Assembly (NCBI GenBank): GCA_905331475.1
Contig: CAJNYU010003218.1
Span: forward strand, 186,001-250,000
DNA: 64,000 nt
Direction of reading: 5' to 3'
From: Rotaria socialis
Lineage: Eukaryota > Rotifera > Eurotatoria > Philodinida > Philodinidae
Shown here: positions 1 through 11,556 of the stretch, piece by piece
Numbering within the stretch: the stretch's first letter is position 1
Layout: the number at the start of each line of letters is the position of its first letter
Program-made: the position numbers and the translations under genes
Notes under the pieces: model-generated
Databases searched by the model: none
The model's input: only the letters and a program-made list of their open reading frames with translations
What the model was told of the DNA's origin: nothing

Positions 1-1456
1 ATGAGAACTCTAAAAGAATTATACGATAGATTAGAATTTCGATGACGTCGCACATAACAGAAATAGTTAATTAAATTTTTTTATTTCAACCGAAGACAAG
101 ATCATTGTGTCAAAGAGCTTAAAGCAAATCTATCTGGTAGCCCTAAATCTTCAGGTGTATTTTGTTTTCTACAACTAAACATATTTTCTCCAAATACAAA
201 AAAAAGACTACTCAGGATGATTAACTATTGAATAAGTTCGCTCGTTCTCTCCTTATTCTAATTAATCAATACGACAATCTTGAGTTTTGCTATGAAGATG
301 TTGTTTTTGTAAATTCCTAAAGAAAACCAGATTGAAAGAAGAAACCAAATAGACCCACTATGTTGCTTTTGTTTTTAGCAAAAGCAAATTAACTGATAGG
401 CAACGGATATATTAATATCAAACAATAATACCTGCAGAATATTTAATGCTCGTCGCATATCACCATTAGCTAATTGAAGGATTGCTTTTTTACCCTCGGG
501 TTCAATTTGCACTCTGAATAAATGAAAGTTTTTTTTGTTATTGTTTTTACTCTTGATGAAATAGTTTTAAACTTACTGTTCTTTTTCGATAACATGTTCT
601 AATCGAGGCATCATTTGTTCATTCGATAGAGGACCAAAGCGAAAGCGTGTACAACGTGATTGTACAGCTGGAATTATTTTTGATAAATAATTGCAAATAA
701 AACAGAAACGAGCCGTAGCTGTATATTGTTCAATAACTATACAAGAAAAATGTAAACAAATGATTAGAAAAACCATTGATATATATACTTCGCCGAAGAG
801 CATTTTGAGCATCGTTCGTCATAGCATCAGCTTCATCGAGAATAATCAATTTAATACCTTTCCTAAAACAGATGCAGAAGCCATTTTCATGAATACAAAT
901 AACAAAAAATATCGATATTTTCATACTTATGAAGAGTTTGTGTACTAACAAATGTTTGAATTTCATCACGTACTATTCCAATGCCTCGATCATCAGATGC
1001 ATTTAACTACAGATCATTAATTTTATTCAACATTCCTTAGAAATACAGCAAAAATCTTCAATTTACTTCAAGTACACAACCACGCATTTCTGTTGGCGTA
1101 TACATTTGTTTAGCTAATGCCAAAATAGTACTTGTTTTTCCTAAACATAGAATAATCGAATGTATCACTTAATTAGATTTCCACAAGAAAACCGACCTGT
1201 GCCAGCTGGTCCATAGAAAAGTAGATGTGGTAATTCACCAAGTGATATATAACGTCTGACTAAAGACACAAAAGGCAGCTTTCTCGATCAATAAATTTCA
1301 CTAGGTCAACAATTACTTGTATCGATAATATCTTTATGAGAAACAAGTTCATCGAGTGTGGCCGGTCGATATTTTTCAATCCTAAATAATTAAAATAATT
1401 CATTGTGTTTTCGTCTATAATTCATTCACATATACTAACCATGGAAGATTAGCCAT
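1..1456 (-). CDS. RFC5: Replication factor C subunit 5 (clamp loader ATPase), 3' end outside window
   Basis: AAA+ subunit of the RFC complex that loads the PCNA clamp on DNA in the nucleus. Called exons (minus): 1440-1456, 1317-1381, 1197-1259, 1067-1140, 927-1006, 789-862, 577-736, 432-513 and probably 1-9. The spliced protein starts MANLPWIEKYRPATLDELVS, then shows Walker A GPAGTGKTS, the RFC box LELNASDDRG, Walker B LIILDEADAMT, the arginine-finger segment SRCTRFRFGPLS and GDMRRALNILQ. This tracks human RFC5 closely and better than the other RFC subunits. Introns are 50-60 bases except the last, about 420 bases, which I infer because TTTTAG at 10-15 (minus) precedes codons that continue ILQ as SSH. 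The start lies 115 bases downstream of the TEX264-like gene on the same strand. An apparent stop-containing stretch at 1260-1316 is a normal 57-base intron. Confidence 0.93.
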
Positions 1457-1571
1457 TGTGCTTTTATTTTATTTACAGAATGTCACAAAAGAACTAATAT
1501 ATATATATATATATAGATATAAATTTTCTATCTAGAAAGACAAAACAAAATGCATATTGCGTTTCTTTATT

Positions 1572-2289
1572 TTAAGAGGATTCCGAAATTAATTCAGGAA
1601 CATTATAAATTTCATGACTACTCAACGGAACAAAATAATGTATTATTGTTGGTTCGTAGATTTCAATCAAAGGATGAGCATCCAATTTATTCGACTAAAA
1701 CAAAAATATTCACTTGCAATCATCAACAAGCCAAAATTCAATATATATATATATATATACCTGAATGAAACCTTCTAAACGTGATGGTACTCTCATATTT
1801 GCAATAGAAACAGAAAACACACTACTAAATGGAAATGTCGTATAAACGGATTGGACAGATTTTGGAAGCTTAAAAATTTTATAATCATCAGCTTCCATTC
1901 GTTTGATCATTTCGGCATCTTTCGTTTCATCGACAATGACACCAACAATGAAACGTCGTTCTTCAACAGGTGTCTAATTTAAATCAAAATAGTTTTTTTT
2001 CAGGTTTTTTCTTTTATCTCTATTAGCTTACAACATCTGTTTTATCATAATAAATTCCAATGGTTGAATGTGATGGTGAATAATTAATAATATCCCTAAA
2101 TATATCTGCTGATGTTGAATAATCACCCTTTTGAAATTTATAGACAATCGTTAGAAACTCAAATGACGGCTGAGTGACTTGTATTTTTATCGATGTAAAA
2201 AGTCCCGAAGCTTTTAATAACCAAATAATAGTGGCAATAAGTGCTAAAATTGTTAAACCAATAGCAATTATAATAGCAGTAATTAACAT
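1572..2289 (-). CDS. TEX264: TEX264-like ER membrane protein, short form
   Basis: Exons (minus) 2032-2289, 1761-1973, 1572-1694; 197 residues. Residues 1-28 form one hydrophobic anchor, MLITAIIIAIGLTILALIAT and following. The rest matches the GyrI-like domain of human TEX264: YKFQKGDYSTSADIF, then IGIYYDKTDV, FKLPKSVQSVYTTFPFSS and a final LIEIYEPTIIHYFVPL segment. In mammals TEX264 is an ER-anchored LC3-binding receptor for ER-phagy and also helps p97 repair DNA-protein crosslinks. This protein stops right after the folded domain, whereas the human one is 313 residues and carries its LC3-interacting motif in the disordered tail, so autophagy-receptor function is doubtful unless a longer isoform exists. 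It lies between HBS1L and RFC5 on the same strand. Identity rests on colinear alignment from memory. Confidence 0.85.
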
Positions 2290-2382
2290 CTGAAAGAATC
2301 AGAAGAAAAAAAAAGGAATAATGTTAACAAAAAAGAAAAATAAACAAAATTTTATTTATAAATTCTTTCGCTTATTTTTTTT

Positions 2383-4834
2383 TCAAGCTATAATTCTTGT
2401 TATAATTCCTGCTGCCATCGTCAAACCACTCTGTCTTAACATAAAACGTCCTAGTTCTTTAACATCGGAATACAATTCACAGCATATTTGTCGATGAAGT
2501 ACAAGTTCAATAACACCACTTGAATTTTTTGGTAATAAACGTGGATTTCGTCGCTTAAGTTCACCTGTTAAACGATCTAATTCTTCTACTAAAGTCATTA
2601 TTTTGGCCTGTTCTTGCATCGATTTAAAATGAAATACAGCTGGCGTTCCAGGGATGATTGGTACTGAGATATTAAATATGATGATACGGGCTTGAATTAC
2701 TGTTGCACATGGTATGGGATATTCAGGATCACAAATAACATTACCAATAAATAAATGTGTCGGATCAACACCTTGAATATTCAATGTAACAGTATCACCA
2801 GCAAACGCTGACGTAACATTTGTATTTTCAATTTGTATAGATTTTATTGTTACTTGGTCGTTCGATGGTCGTAATATAGCACGTTCATTTACTTCAACAC
2901 CACCACACTCAATACGGCCTGCTATAGATACAGTTCCAGCGCCAACACCCGTAGCACGATAAATATCTGATATACAAAGACGAAATGGTTTTGACATAGG
3001 CCGTTCAGGTGGCTTAAGACGATCGATTAAATCAACTAATGTCGCACCATGAATAACACCGTTCACTGTTGTATTCGAAGTACTTTCGTCTTTATTATAC
3101 CAAGATAATGGTGGACTATTTGGTGTAATTAAATTTTCACCTGTCCAACCACTGACAGGTACGTAGGTAACATCTGCGTCTTTGTAACCCGATGGTTTAA
3201 GAAAAGCAGAGAGTTTTTTAACAATTTCTTCAAATCGTTCTTGTGACCATTCTATCGTGTCCATTTTATTAACAGCACAAATTAATTGTGATACGCCAAG
3301 TGATCGTAATAATAGAGCATGCTCACGTGTTTGACCACCATATTCAAAGCCAGTTTCGAATTCGCCACGACGACTGTCAACAACAAGTATACCAACATCA
3401 GCTTGTGCTGCACCGTTGATCATATTGGGTATAAAGTCTAGGAAAAAATTGCCATGAGATTATCAAAAATAAAAGGATTCTTTATTGTAGTGTTTTACTA
3501 ATTGATTATTTCTTTTCAACAATTTTATTTACATTTTTCAATAGAAAAACTAACTTAATCTAGAATATTCTGAAAACATTTTTGTTAGGCGAGATATTGA
3601 ATTTTTAAAACGAACAATTACTTTCTTCCAAAATCGAGTACGTCTAATTGTACCGAGATTTCTCTGTGCGCTGATAATCTCGACAGTGCTTTTATCATTG
3701 ATTTGAATACAAATAAAAATATGAAATCTATAGGGAGAAAATATTGACACAAATTTTTCAATTCCCATGATACTTATTGAATAAGCAAAACATGAATAGT
3801 TGGCTAATAAATATTTTTAACTTATGATAATATCTGTTGTTTTTAGAAAAAGTTACCTTTATGTCCGGGTGCATCGACGAGATTAACAATTTTCGTTTTC
3901 GTTTTAAATTGAGCTTGAGCAATGTCCATAGTGACACCACGTGATCGTTCTTCTTCAGATTCATCCAAAACAAAAGCAAATGAAAAACTGTCTTTTCCTA
4001 ATCGAGCAGCTTCAGTTCTATTTCTATGCATTGCCCGATCGTCCACAACTTTTAATTTAACAAGTAGATGACCCATTAATGTAGATTTTCCTGCATCAAC
4101 ATGACCGACCACAACTAAATTTAATAAATCACGTCCCTCAAGACGTTCATTATAATCACGTAATGTATTTGTACGATCAGCAGCTATTGGACGACGTTTT
4201 AAAGTGGAAGTAACTCCTGATGGCGTATTTTCACTTCGACGTGAAACAGGAGCTGGTGAAACACCTTGTCTTGGTGTTACACTGGGAGAATTTATTGTAG
4301 ATTTGGATTTCTTTTGTGGTGATATACTTCGATCAATTCTTTCACTTATTTTTAACGTTGCTACACGAGAAGGAAGTGTGTCAAGGTCCGATTGACGAAT
4401 AGGAGTAGCTGAAATATTCAATCATTAGGTTTTTATTCGAGAATAAAACAATAGAATTTACCGGCAGCTTTCGATCTTGCTTTATCATCTTCTGTATCCA
4501 TGTCAAATTGTGTATCAAGCTCGTCCCGTGATGTAAGACGTCCTCTAGTTGGTGGTAATGCATCTTTACAAATAGCTGGTTCTTCTTCTTCTACTTTATT
4601 AGCAGAAGTTTTATCTTTTCTCTTCTTATTCTTGTCTTGTTTTGTTTTTGATGAAACAAATGTAAACAATGAATGCTCTTTTCTATTGGATGCATCAGTC
4701 AAAAATTCATCACTCGTATTTGGTGAAAATGGATAATTGTAATGATCATCAACGGAACGAGCTTGTAAACCTTCGTATTCTTCATCAATTGTCTGGGCAG
4801 TTTTTTCTATGCCATGAAAAGCAGAATGACGCAT
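2383..4834 (-). CDS. HBS1L: HBS1-like translational GTPase (ribosome rescue)
   Basis: Exons (minus) 4462-4834, 3857-4408, 2383-3437; about 659 residues. The family partners with Pelota to split stalled ribosomes in no-go and non-stop decay in the cytosol. An acidic N-terminal stretch, SVDDHYNYPFSPNTSDEFL, matches the conserved start of animal HBS1L. A Lys/Ser-rich linker follows, then an eEF1A-like GTPase: G1 GHVDAGKST near residue 226, G3 DAPGHKDFIPN near 305, G4 NKMD near 365, then EF-Tu domains 2 and 3 ending AAGIITRII. The helical HBS1_N segment present in the human protein is not visible, so the N-terminus is shorter. It could be mistaken for eEF1A, but the long N-terminal extension and the GQTREHALLLRSLGV and KPPERPMSKPFRL segments fit HBS1. 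Intron 2 (3438-3856) is unusually long at 419 bases and shows no feature. Confidence 0.93.
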
Positions 4835-6336
4835 TATGCGTGCTTTCTACAAAATGTCGGAATGGTATTCAAAATAAGTAAATTTCTTCAAGTAACAAAA
4901 GCAAAGAAAGAGGGTTATAGTATACAAAAACAGCTGACTGGTTCGTTATTGGTTGGTATTTTTCATTAGAATTTGTCAACTAGCCAATATTATTATGTAA
5001 TATTTAGCAGAAAAAAAACATAGAGGGCAGTAGAAACACATACGACACAATCTGTGTGCAATATCTGAAATGCGAATAATTAAAATAGAAGATGATAGTG
5101 GTTCGTAAGATTCATCGTTCTATTGTCCAAATTTAATGTATGGGAATAAATATTATTGTTTAAATAGAATTGATTTATGAAATTTGAAAAGCACGAACAA
5201 ATTGTTCACGATTTTGTATTCATATGCTGTGACAGATGCATGAAAAAATCGTAAAAATTACGATCTGTATTTAGCACCTATTGCAGAAAGAAATTAGTCT
5301 ATCAACTGTGTGGACAGCACTCACTGAGCGAAAACAAACAGAAACTTGTAAATTTAGACGAGCTAGAATAAGTTCAATAGAAATCAAAAGTCTTCTGAAG
5401 TGATTGCAAATTACAGTAAACGTCATAAGAAATAACTCAAGGCCAATTGATTTTCGCGAGATTCATAGATGAATCCAATCGCGCTTTACTTGCTCACAAG
5501 ATTATTGATAAAATTAGAACACTAACAACATACGCCAGATAGGAAATGATAAATCTTGAGAGAAAAACGCTATAGAAAAAAAGACATTGAATGAACGAGC
5601 ATGCTTAGCACAAGTACATTGCTAGCAGCTGTAACTTTTAACAACAGCCCTGAAAGTAATCAAATTATAACATGGAGTAAAAGAGTGAACGAGAATTCAT
5701 CAAATAATGGAAATACTGAATGTGTCATCATCTGGACAGCAGTGTTTTGAGAATGCTTAAAACATAGATCAACGTTTATTTCTTCGAAACAATATCAAAC
5801 CACAATCATGTCACTAATTTCGCATGCATGTCCATACATCATCAGTTTCGATACTTGAGAGGATTTCCCACGAGTATTTCGGCAATGACTTCTACATTGA
5901 ACCATAACTTATTAAATTTCTATAGTATCAATTGTGATCGATGAGTGCAGGCACGCGAAAAGATAAAATTTATCTTTAAAGCCTATGATCAGTTTCATTG
6001 CATTGCAAATTTCTATTTACTATTCAGTTGTTCTATGATAAAACAGAATAAATTTATTGAAACTAAAATCCATACGAGAATCTTATTTTTTTGCAAGTCA
6101 AGACTCACTTTCCATCATCAATACAACAACAACAAAAAATGCTGGTAGCGATTACCCAGTGTTTTTGTTTTGAATTGGTCTATTATTTTATTTTTTACTC
6201 GAGATAAAAATGAATTAACAAGAAAGATTAAAAAAACAAAAGCTTTACTGTATAATAAATATCACAACTATTGAGATTTCCATTGGCACAATAATTTCAT
6301 CAGGCTCACTGTGTAAAGCTATTGAAATTTCATGTT
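4835..6336. other. Intergenic, no gene; very weak hint of a decayed DNA transposon
   Basis: No supported gene. Around 5270-5490 on the plus strand a broken frame reads somewhat like the helix-turn-helix region of a Tc1/mariner transposase (ISLSTVWTALTERK, then KSLLK and DFREI), but there are several stops and no catalytic block was found, so I do not call it an element. Confidence 0.4.
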
Positions 6337-8379
6337 CTATCTATGGTGTATTGGAATTGTTTTGTTCTGTTCAGGTTCAACTTTTTTTCTCTGTGTAAAA
6401 TAACCATGATCACCTTCAAAACGTCGAACTTCAGCTACTTTTTTTTGTATGGATGAAAACATATCGTAAGGTGCTGGTTCAGTTCTATCGTTTTTACGTG
6501 AACTTTGAAAAAAATAAAAAGACAATACAGCAACCATAGCTGATTGATCATAACGATGTATGCCTGATCCGGCCCCAACCAGACGTTTACATTGAGTTCT
6601 AGAATTTGATGGTGCTATGCAATTTCCATCCAGTGCACATGTCACCCATGTTTTCAGTACAAGACGCGAAAGAAAATTATCTGTAACAGCAACAAAACCT
6701 GCTTCAGCTATATAAATATCATCGAACGCAGAATTGGTCTCATTGAACCATGAAAATGTGCCGCCTAAAGTGTAACATGATAGATAATGATCCGGTAATT
6801 CCCGACATGCGAATCCTCGTATTAAATTATCAATTATTATACGATTGAAATCTGAGGTTAAGTAACGAACTGATGTATCACCGTAAATTATAGTACCAAA
6901 ACGTCGTACAGCATCCTGAAATCAATCATTATAGACATGAATTTTTAAAGATAAAAAGCGTTTACCTGAACAATAATAGGTTTCCAAGCAAAATTTGGTA
7001 ATTGTCGAACATGAGGAGCGACCGATTCTATTTCACGAAATGGAAATCCAATTATTATGCATCGTTCACAATTTTCTTTAATCTAGAATAGAAAAAAAAA
7101 GTGTTATCAATCGTGAATTGAGAAAAAAAAACAGAAATACCTCTGCCTTCTCTTTTCTTTCCTTTCCTTATTTCTGGATTATATCGACATGTTTCTTTCG
7201 TCGTTAGAATTATATAATAAATCTCCTTTTGCTGTGTACATATTGAAACTTCTTATTATAGAATTCACAATCAAGTAATAGAGCGTCTTAGGCTTCGATA
7301 ACACAGCTTGAAGTACTTAACAGACGTCACATAGTAGAAGAAAATAATCAATTGATTTATACGTATACATCGAATAGAATAATTCTCAGATGTGTGATTA
7401 AGATTCTGGTTAACATTATTCTCAATTGATTATTCATGGGTGTTTCTCTAATCTAAATGATTGCTGTTCAATAAAATAAATGAATTATTAATTTTTTTTT
7501 TATCCCAGAAATTCTATTTATTCTCTAATGTATTTTGTTAAAGATGAGACAACAATGAATTTAATTAACAAGAGAATACTTTACCATATTTAATTGATTG
7601 CCATCAAAACCAAGATCGTATATAGCAATGGTAGAATTCAAAAAATATTGATTAACTGTACGCATTGATGCTTGAAATGTGTCATAAAAACGTGAGTTAG
7701 CTCCAAGAATAATAACCGGTTTCTTTAAATCATTTATCGGTGTCTTAGTCCATAGGGAATGTTCACTGGTAAAACCATCTGATAAATAATTGGATACTTG
7801 CTTCAAATAATTAATGAAATTTGGTGCAATATCAATATGTCCATTATCTGATATAGTTATATAACGTTGGAAATGACAGTAAATATCATGTAAACGTTGA
7901 GTATTGTTTGCAAATGGAATTAGAGTATTATACAAATCAGTAAAACGAAATACGCCAAGATATTCTAATACTTTTCGATATTTTTCTTCGGTAGAAATAA
8001 GTATTGAAAAAAGTGAATGTAAACGTTGAATTGTGGGTCTAGCACGATTATCATTGGTATCATCATTCGAAGCTTTTAAAGATTTATATCGAAGTATAGA
8101 TTCTGTTGCGTCAAAATTACATTTGTCTACAAGATGATGATCATTATCATTATTAATATTTTCTGCACGAGGTAAAATTTTATTGTCAATATCAGTCAGT
8201 TTATCTCTATTAGGTTTTATTGGATAAGAAGGATCAGAATTATTAAGACGCAAATAAGTAATGATGATGAGCAGTAAAAATATGCATAATAAATATCGTA
8301 GTCGAATGAATTTTCTTAAACGTAAGAGGAACAAAAGCCAAATGACTGGCTGTTGCCCGACTCTACTTGTCGGGCGCAT
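6337..8379 (-). CDS. Type II membrane protein, glycosyltransferase-like (DUF1647-like)
   Basis: Exons (minus) 7585-8379, 6966-7082, 6337-6915; about 496 residues. The N-terminus is cytosolic and basic, followed by a single membrane anchor at about residues 29-45 (YLLCIFLLLIIITYL), then a long lumenal part: the topology of a Golgi glycosyltransferase. Exon 1 ends with PVIILGANSRFYD and AIYDLGFDGNQL. Exon 2 reads IKENCERCIIIGFPF and ends FAWKPIIVQ. Exon 3 starts DAVRRFGTIIYGDTSVRY. The order YDLG, NC, WKPI, then an acidic pair near GDTS resembles nematode and rotifer DUF1647-type proteins. No substrate can be inferred. The splice joins keep frame and each fits GT-AG. Confidence 0.72.
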
Positions 8380-11300
8380 CTTGTTGAACTATCGAACGGT
8401 GTTCATCTTATGCAGAAGTTTGTTATTCATGCTAAAGAAGAAAAGAAAAATAAGTAAACGAAACTGTAAAAAGCAAAGGACTTAAAACATACATTGTCAG
8501 AAAGAAAATTGAAATGTACAGCGAATTAGTATAAAGGTAACTATGTTGACGACAGAACGAAAAAAACGTACTTTTGTATACTTTAGCTATTGAAAATTGG
8601 TATCGACAGCGTACGCAATCAAGGATGAAGGGCAATAGCATAGCAACTACTGCATAGAAGTTTCGATGATTAAACAAAAAACAATCCGAAAGAAAGAAAG
8701 AAAGAAAGAAAGAAAAAAAGAAATCTTGAAATCAATGCGACTTTAGTTTAAGCTTCTCATTTGAGTGGCATGGTAAATTTGATCAAAAAAGATATTTATT
8801 TTTTGTTTTGAAATATGAATGATGAAAAATAAGTTGATCGCGAAGACATAGCAAGTGAGAAAGTATCTATTTTTAATCAGATTAAAAAGCATGATACTAT
8901 TCAAAAAGTCTGCTCTCGTATGAATTCTATCGATAATGATTGAAAAGAAGACTTGTAAGATTTGACTTGACCCCTTTTCTTCACTTCGCAGACGAATTAT
9001 ATGAATTCATACGAAACTTGAAAGCATTTTCCAGATACATCTATAGAAGACTGACTTGAATATAGTATACACAAGCAAACGTTTCTTTCTATCAGCATGC
9101 AATCATCCGACCGCAAAATATACTTTTTTCTTTTCTAGTCGATTAAACAAGAATATTCTACCTATACTTTGCATGTATAAAGTCAAGTTACTACGCGATC
9201 AAACATATGAATAACTCAGTATAATAACAACAAAAGAAAATAATGTAGAAGATAAGAATTATAATTATTTGACATCAATTAATTTTACTGATAGAAATTT
9301 CTATCAAACCATTATATTGTCAACATCTTATTTGATCTATAATAATGGCTAACATTTTTTTCTGTTTGAAAGCGATAAAATCGTATGTGTGAAAATAAAT
9401 TTGTTCTGTTTTTTTTGTCCCTGAACACAGAACAAAAAAATTCAATTCCTATTCTTCCAGATGGAAGGAAATTGAACAAGATGTGCTAATAATAGATTGA
9501 ATTGTATCATGCGAAATATAGACTATTTCCTTAAGGTTATTAATCAGAATAAATCATGCTTTATTCATTAATGTTATAATAACATGTCTTACTACTGTCA
9601 TAGTCGAACATTTTTCTTGTAAGGTGAAGTTTTCGATAGAAAATGAAGCATTAATAATATATTCACTCACCTCTGAGGTTTCATCAATATAACTTTGATA
9701 ACAATACTTTCGCAGAGACAAGAAAAAAGGTTTTATTTACTCATGAAGCCGTAATACAGTCGTCTTGATCATTGTTAATGTCAGATATGCATGCAAAAAA
9801 GTTATAACCGGACATCGAATCGTGCGGAGCGGCAAATAAAAAAACATTTTATACTCAGTTAGTTCAATAAGCACACAGCGAGAAACTGATAGCACATGAC
9901 AAAAAAACCCGAGAAAAATTTTCTACGATCTCCGGATCGTCTATTCTTTCTTGTCGTTCTTCTTCATTTCTTTTTCTATTCTGTGTTCCGTCTAGTGTCA
10001 CATATTGAGAGACTAATAAACCTTTGTCTGGTTTGCATTCAATAACTAGCTATCTCTACTTTGTCATTTCTATCTGTGACATTCATATTATAAAAAAAAA
10101 ACGAAAGCAAAGAGAAATAGTAGTAGCTCAGTGAGTATTCTATCTAGTATCTTATTAGATGCATTCAGAATATCAAGAGAATCCTGAACATTTAACTACG
10201 ATGAAATCGCAAAGAAAACGATCATTCGATAATGTATTTTAATACTTCTTTGTAAACAAATAAAATTTCCAAGAGCCAAGCTGATGGGAATTCCGGCTTG
10301 CTTTACAAGTGTAAAGAATAAGTAAATAAACATTCGCATCCTCCGTTTATTTTAATATTAATAATCAACAACAAAGAAGCGAAGCATTTTAAAAAGAATC
10401 ACTATTTTTTTCAGCCTGGGTACCTGTAGAAAAAAAAAGATTTGCATTAATCGTTGGACGACTCGTAGCGCCTCAAGGTAGTTTCAATTGATAATCAAAT
10501 ATTATTATTTATTTTAAATTTAATAATATGAAAGAAAAACTCGACAAAAAAAGGAAGAAGAAATGCTTTAGTAGAAAATAAAACACGCTTGTCAGCTCCT
10601 AACTGTGTATTTCTCGTGCCACGCATTTTAACGACGACTAAAATAACGATTGACATAGGTAAATATATGCGACATGATATTTTACCTGCCCATTCTTTGT
10701 AGGAGTCGGAAGACGGGAGAAAAACACTGGCAGCATATTTTTACACAGTCTCGTTCCGTCTCTCTCTCTCTCTTTCTGCAGGAGCTACGGAGAGAAAAGA
10801 ATTTCTCTGATGCAACTAACAACTATATTAATCGTTATTATGGTGACACGAACACGTATAAATACGAATAGACTATGCATGAAAGAATAAAGACTGAAAT
10901 TTGTTGAATAAAACAGCATACCTACTGTTCTTGATTGCAACAATAAACTGCATAACTAAGTGAATAGAAGCCTACGAGCAAACGTACCAAAGAAACACGA
11001 ATATTAAGCTAATAGGAATAAAATACGAATATATTAGATAAAATATTCCATCATTTATTTTTCTTCTTTCTTTTCTATGCATTTTTAATTACACCAATGT
11101 AGTAACACCTTTTCTTTTATGCATAACTGATCAATGCCATACGCTGACATCATCTATTATGGCCGTTGTATTCACTGCGGAAGTCAACATTCATTACCAT
11201 TTTTTTTTATGTAACAAAAAAGTATGAATAGGTAAAAGTTTACTGAACCGATTCTCATTCAGTTTTATGACGACTATAGTCATATATGTGCGTATTTTTT

Positions 11301-11556
11301 ATTAGACATAAAATAGTACTTTGTTTGATTACATAGCTAGACAATTGCATCGATATTTTTATCTAATATAGAATAGATTATAAAGTTTATGTTACATTTT
11401 TTTGAGCTCATCTGATTGGTTTGATTTATTTGAAGAAAAAAAAATCATAATCTGCTTTTCTTTTGGTTATCATAAAGTATATTGTACTCAAATTTCAGAA
11501 AAAAAAACTAATGTTGCTAAGGATATTCAATAAATCGTTTCATTTTTCTCATTGAC
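8380..11556. other. 3.2 kb intergenic stretch, nothing recognised
   Basis: AT-rich and without long or family-like reading frames on either strand. It includes a short GAAA microsatellite at about 8688-8717 and a CT run near 10759-10775. It may hold promoter sequence of the divergent membrane-protein and catalase-like genes, but I see no specific site. Confidence 0.6.
8688..8717. repeat. GAAA microsatellite
   Basis: About six tandem copies of GAAA, upstream of the type II membrane protein gene. Confidence 0.85.

Noticed and set aside
1260-1316. Apparent frameshifts and stops in RFC5 between DIIDT and RRYISLGELPH
   Set aside because: The segment is a standard GT-AG intron; splicing it out restores the expected alignment exactly.
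5180-5600. Possible Tc1/mariner transposase relic
   Set aside because: Only short, stop-broken similarity to the helix-turn-helix part; no DDE/D motifs or TIRs found.
8380-11556. Spliced-leader or tRNA genes in the 3 kb intergenic region
   Set aside because: Looked for a bdelloid spliced-leader-like sequence and tRNA arms by eye and saw none; a covariance search would be decisive.
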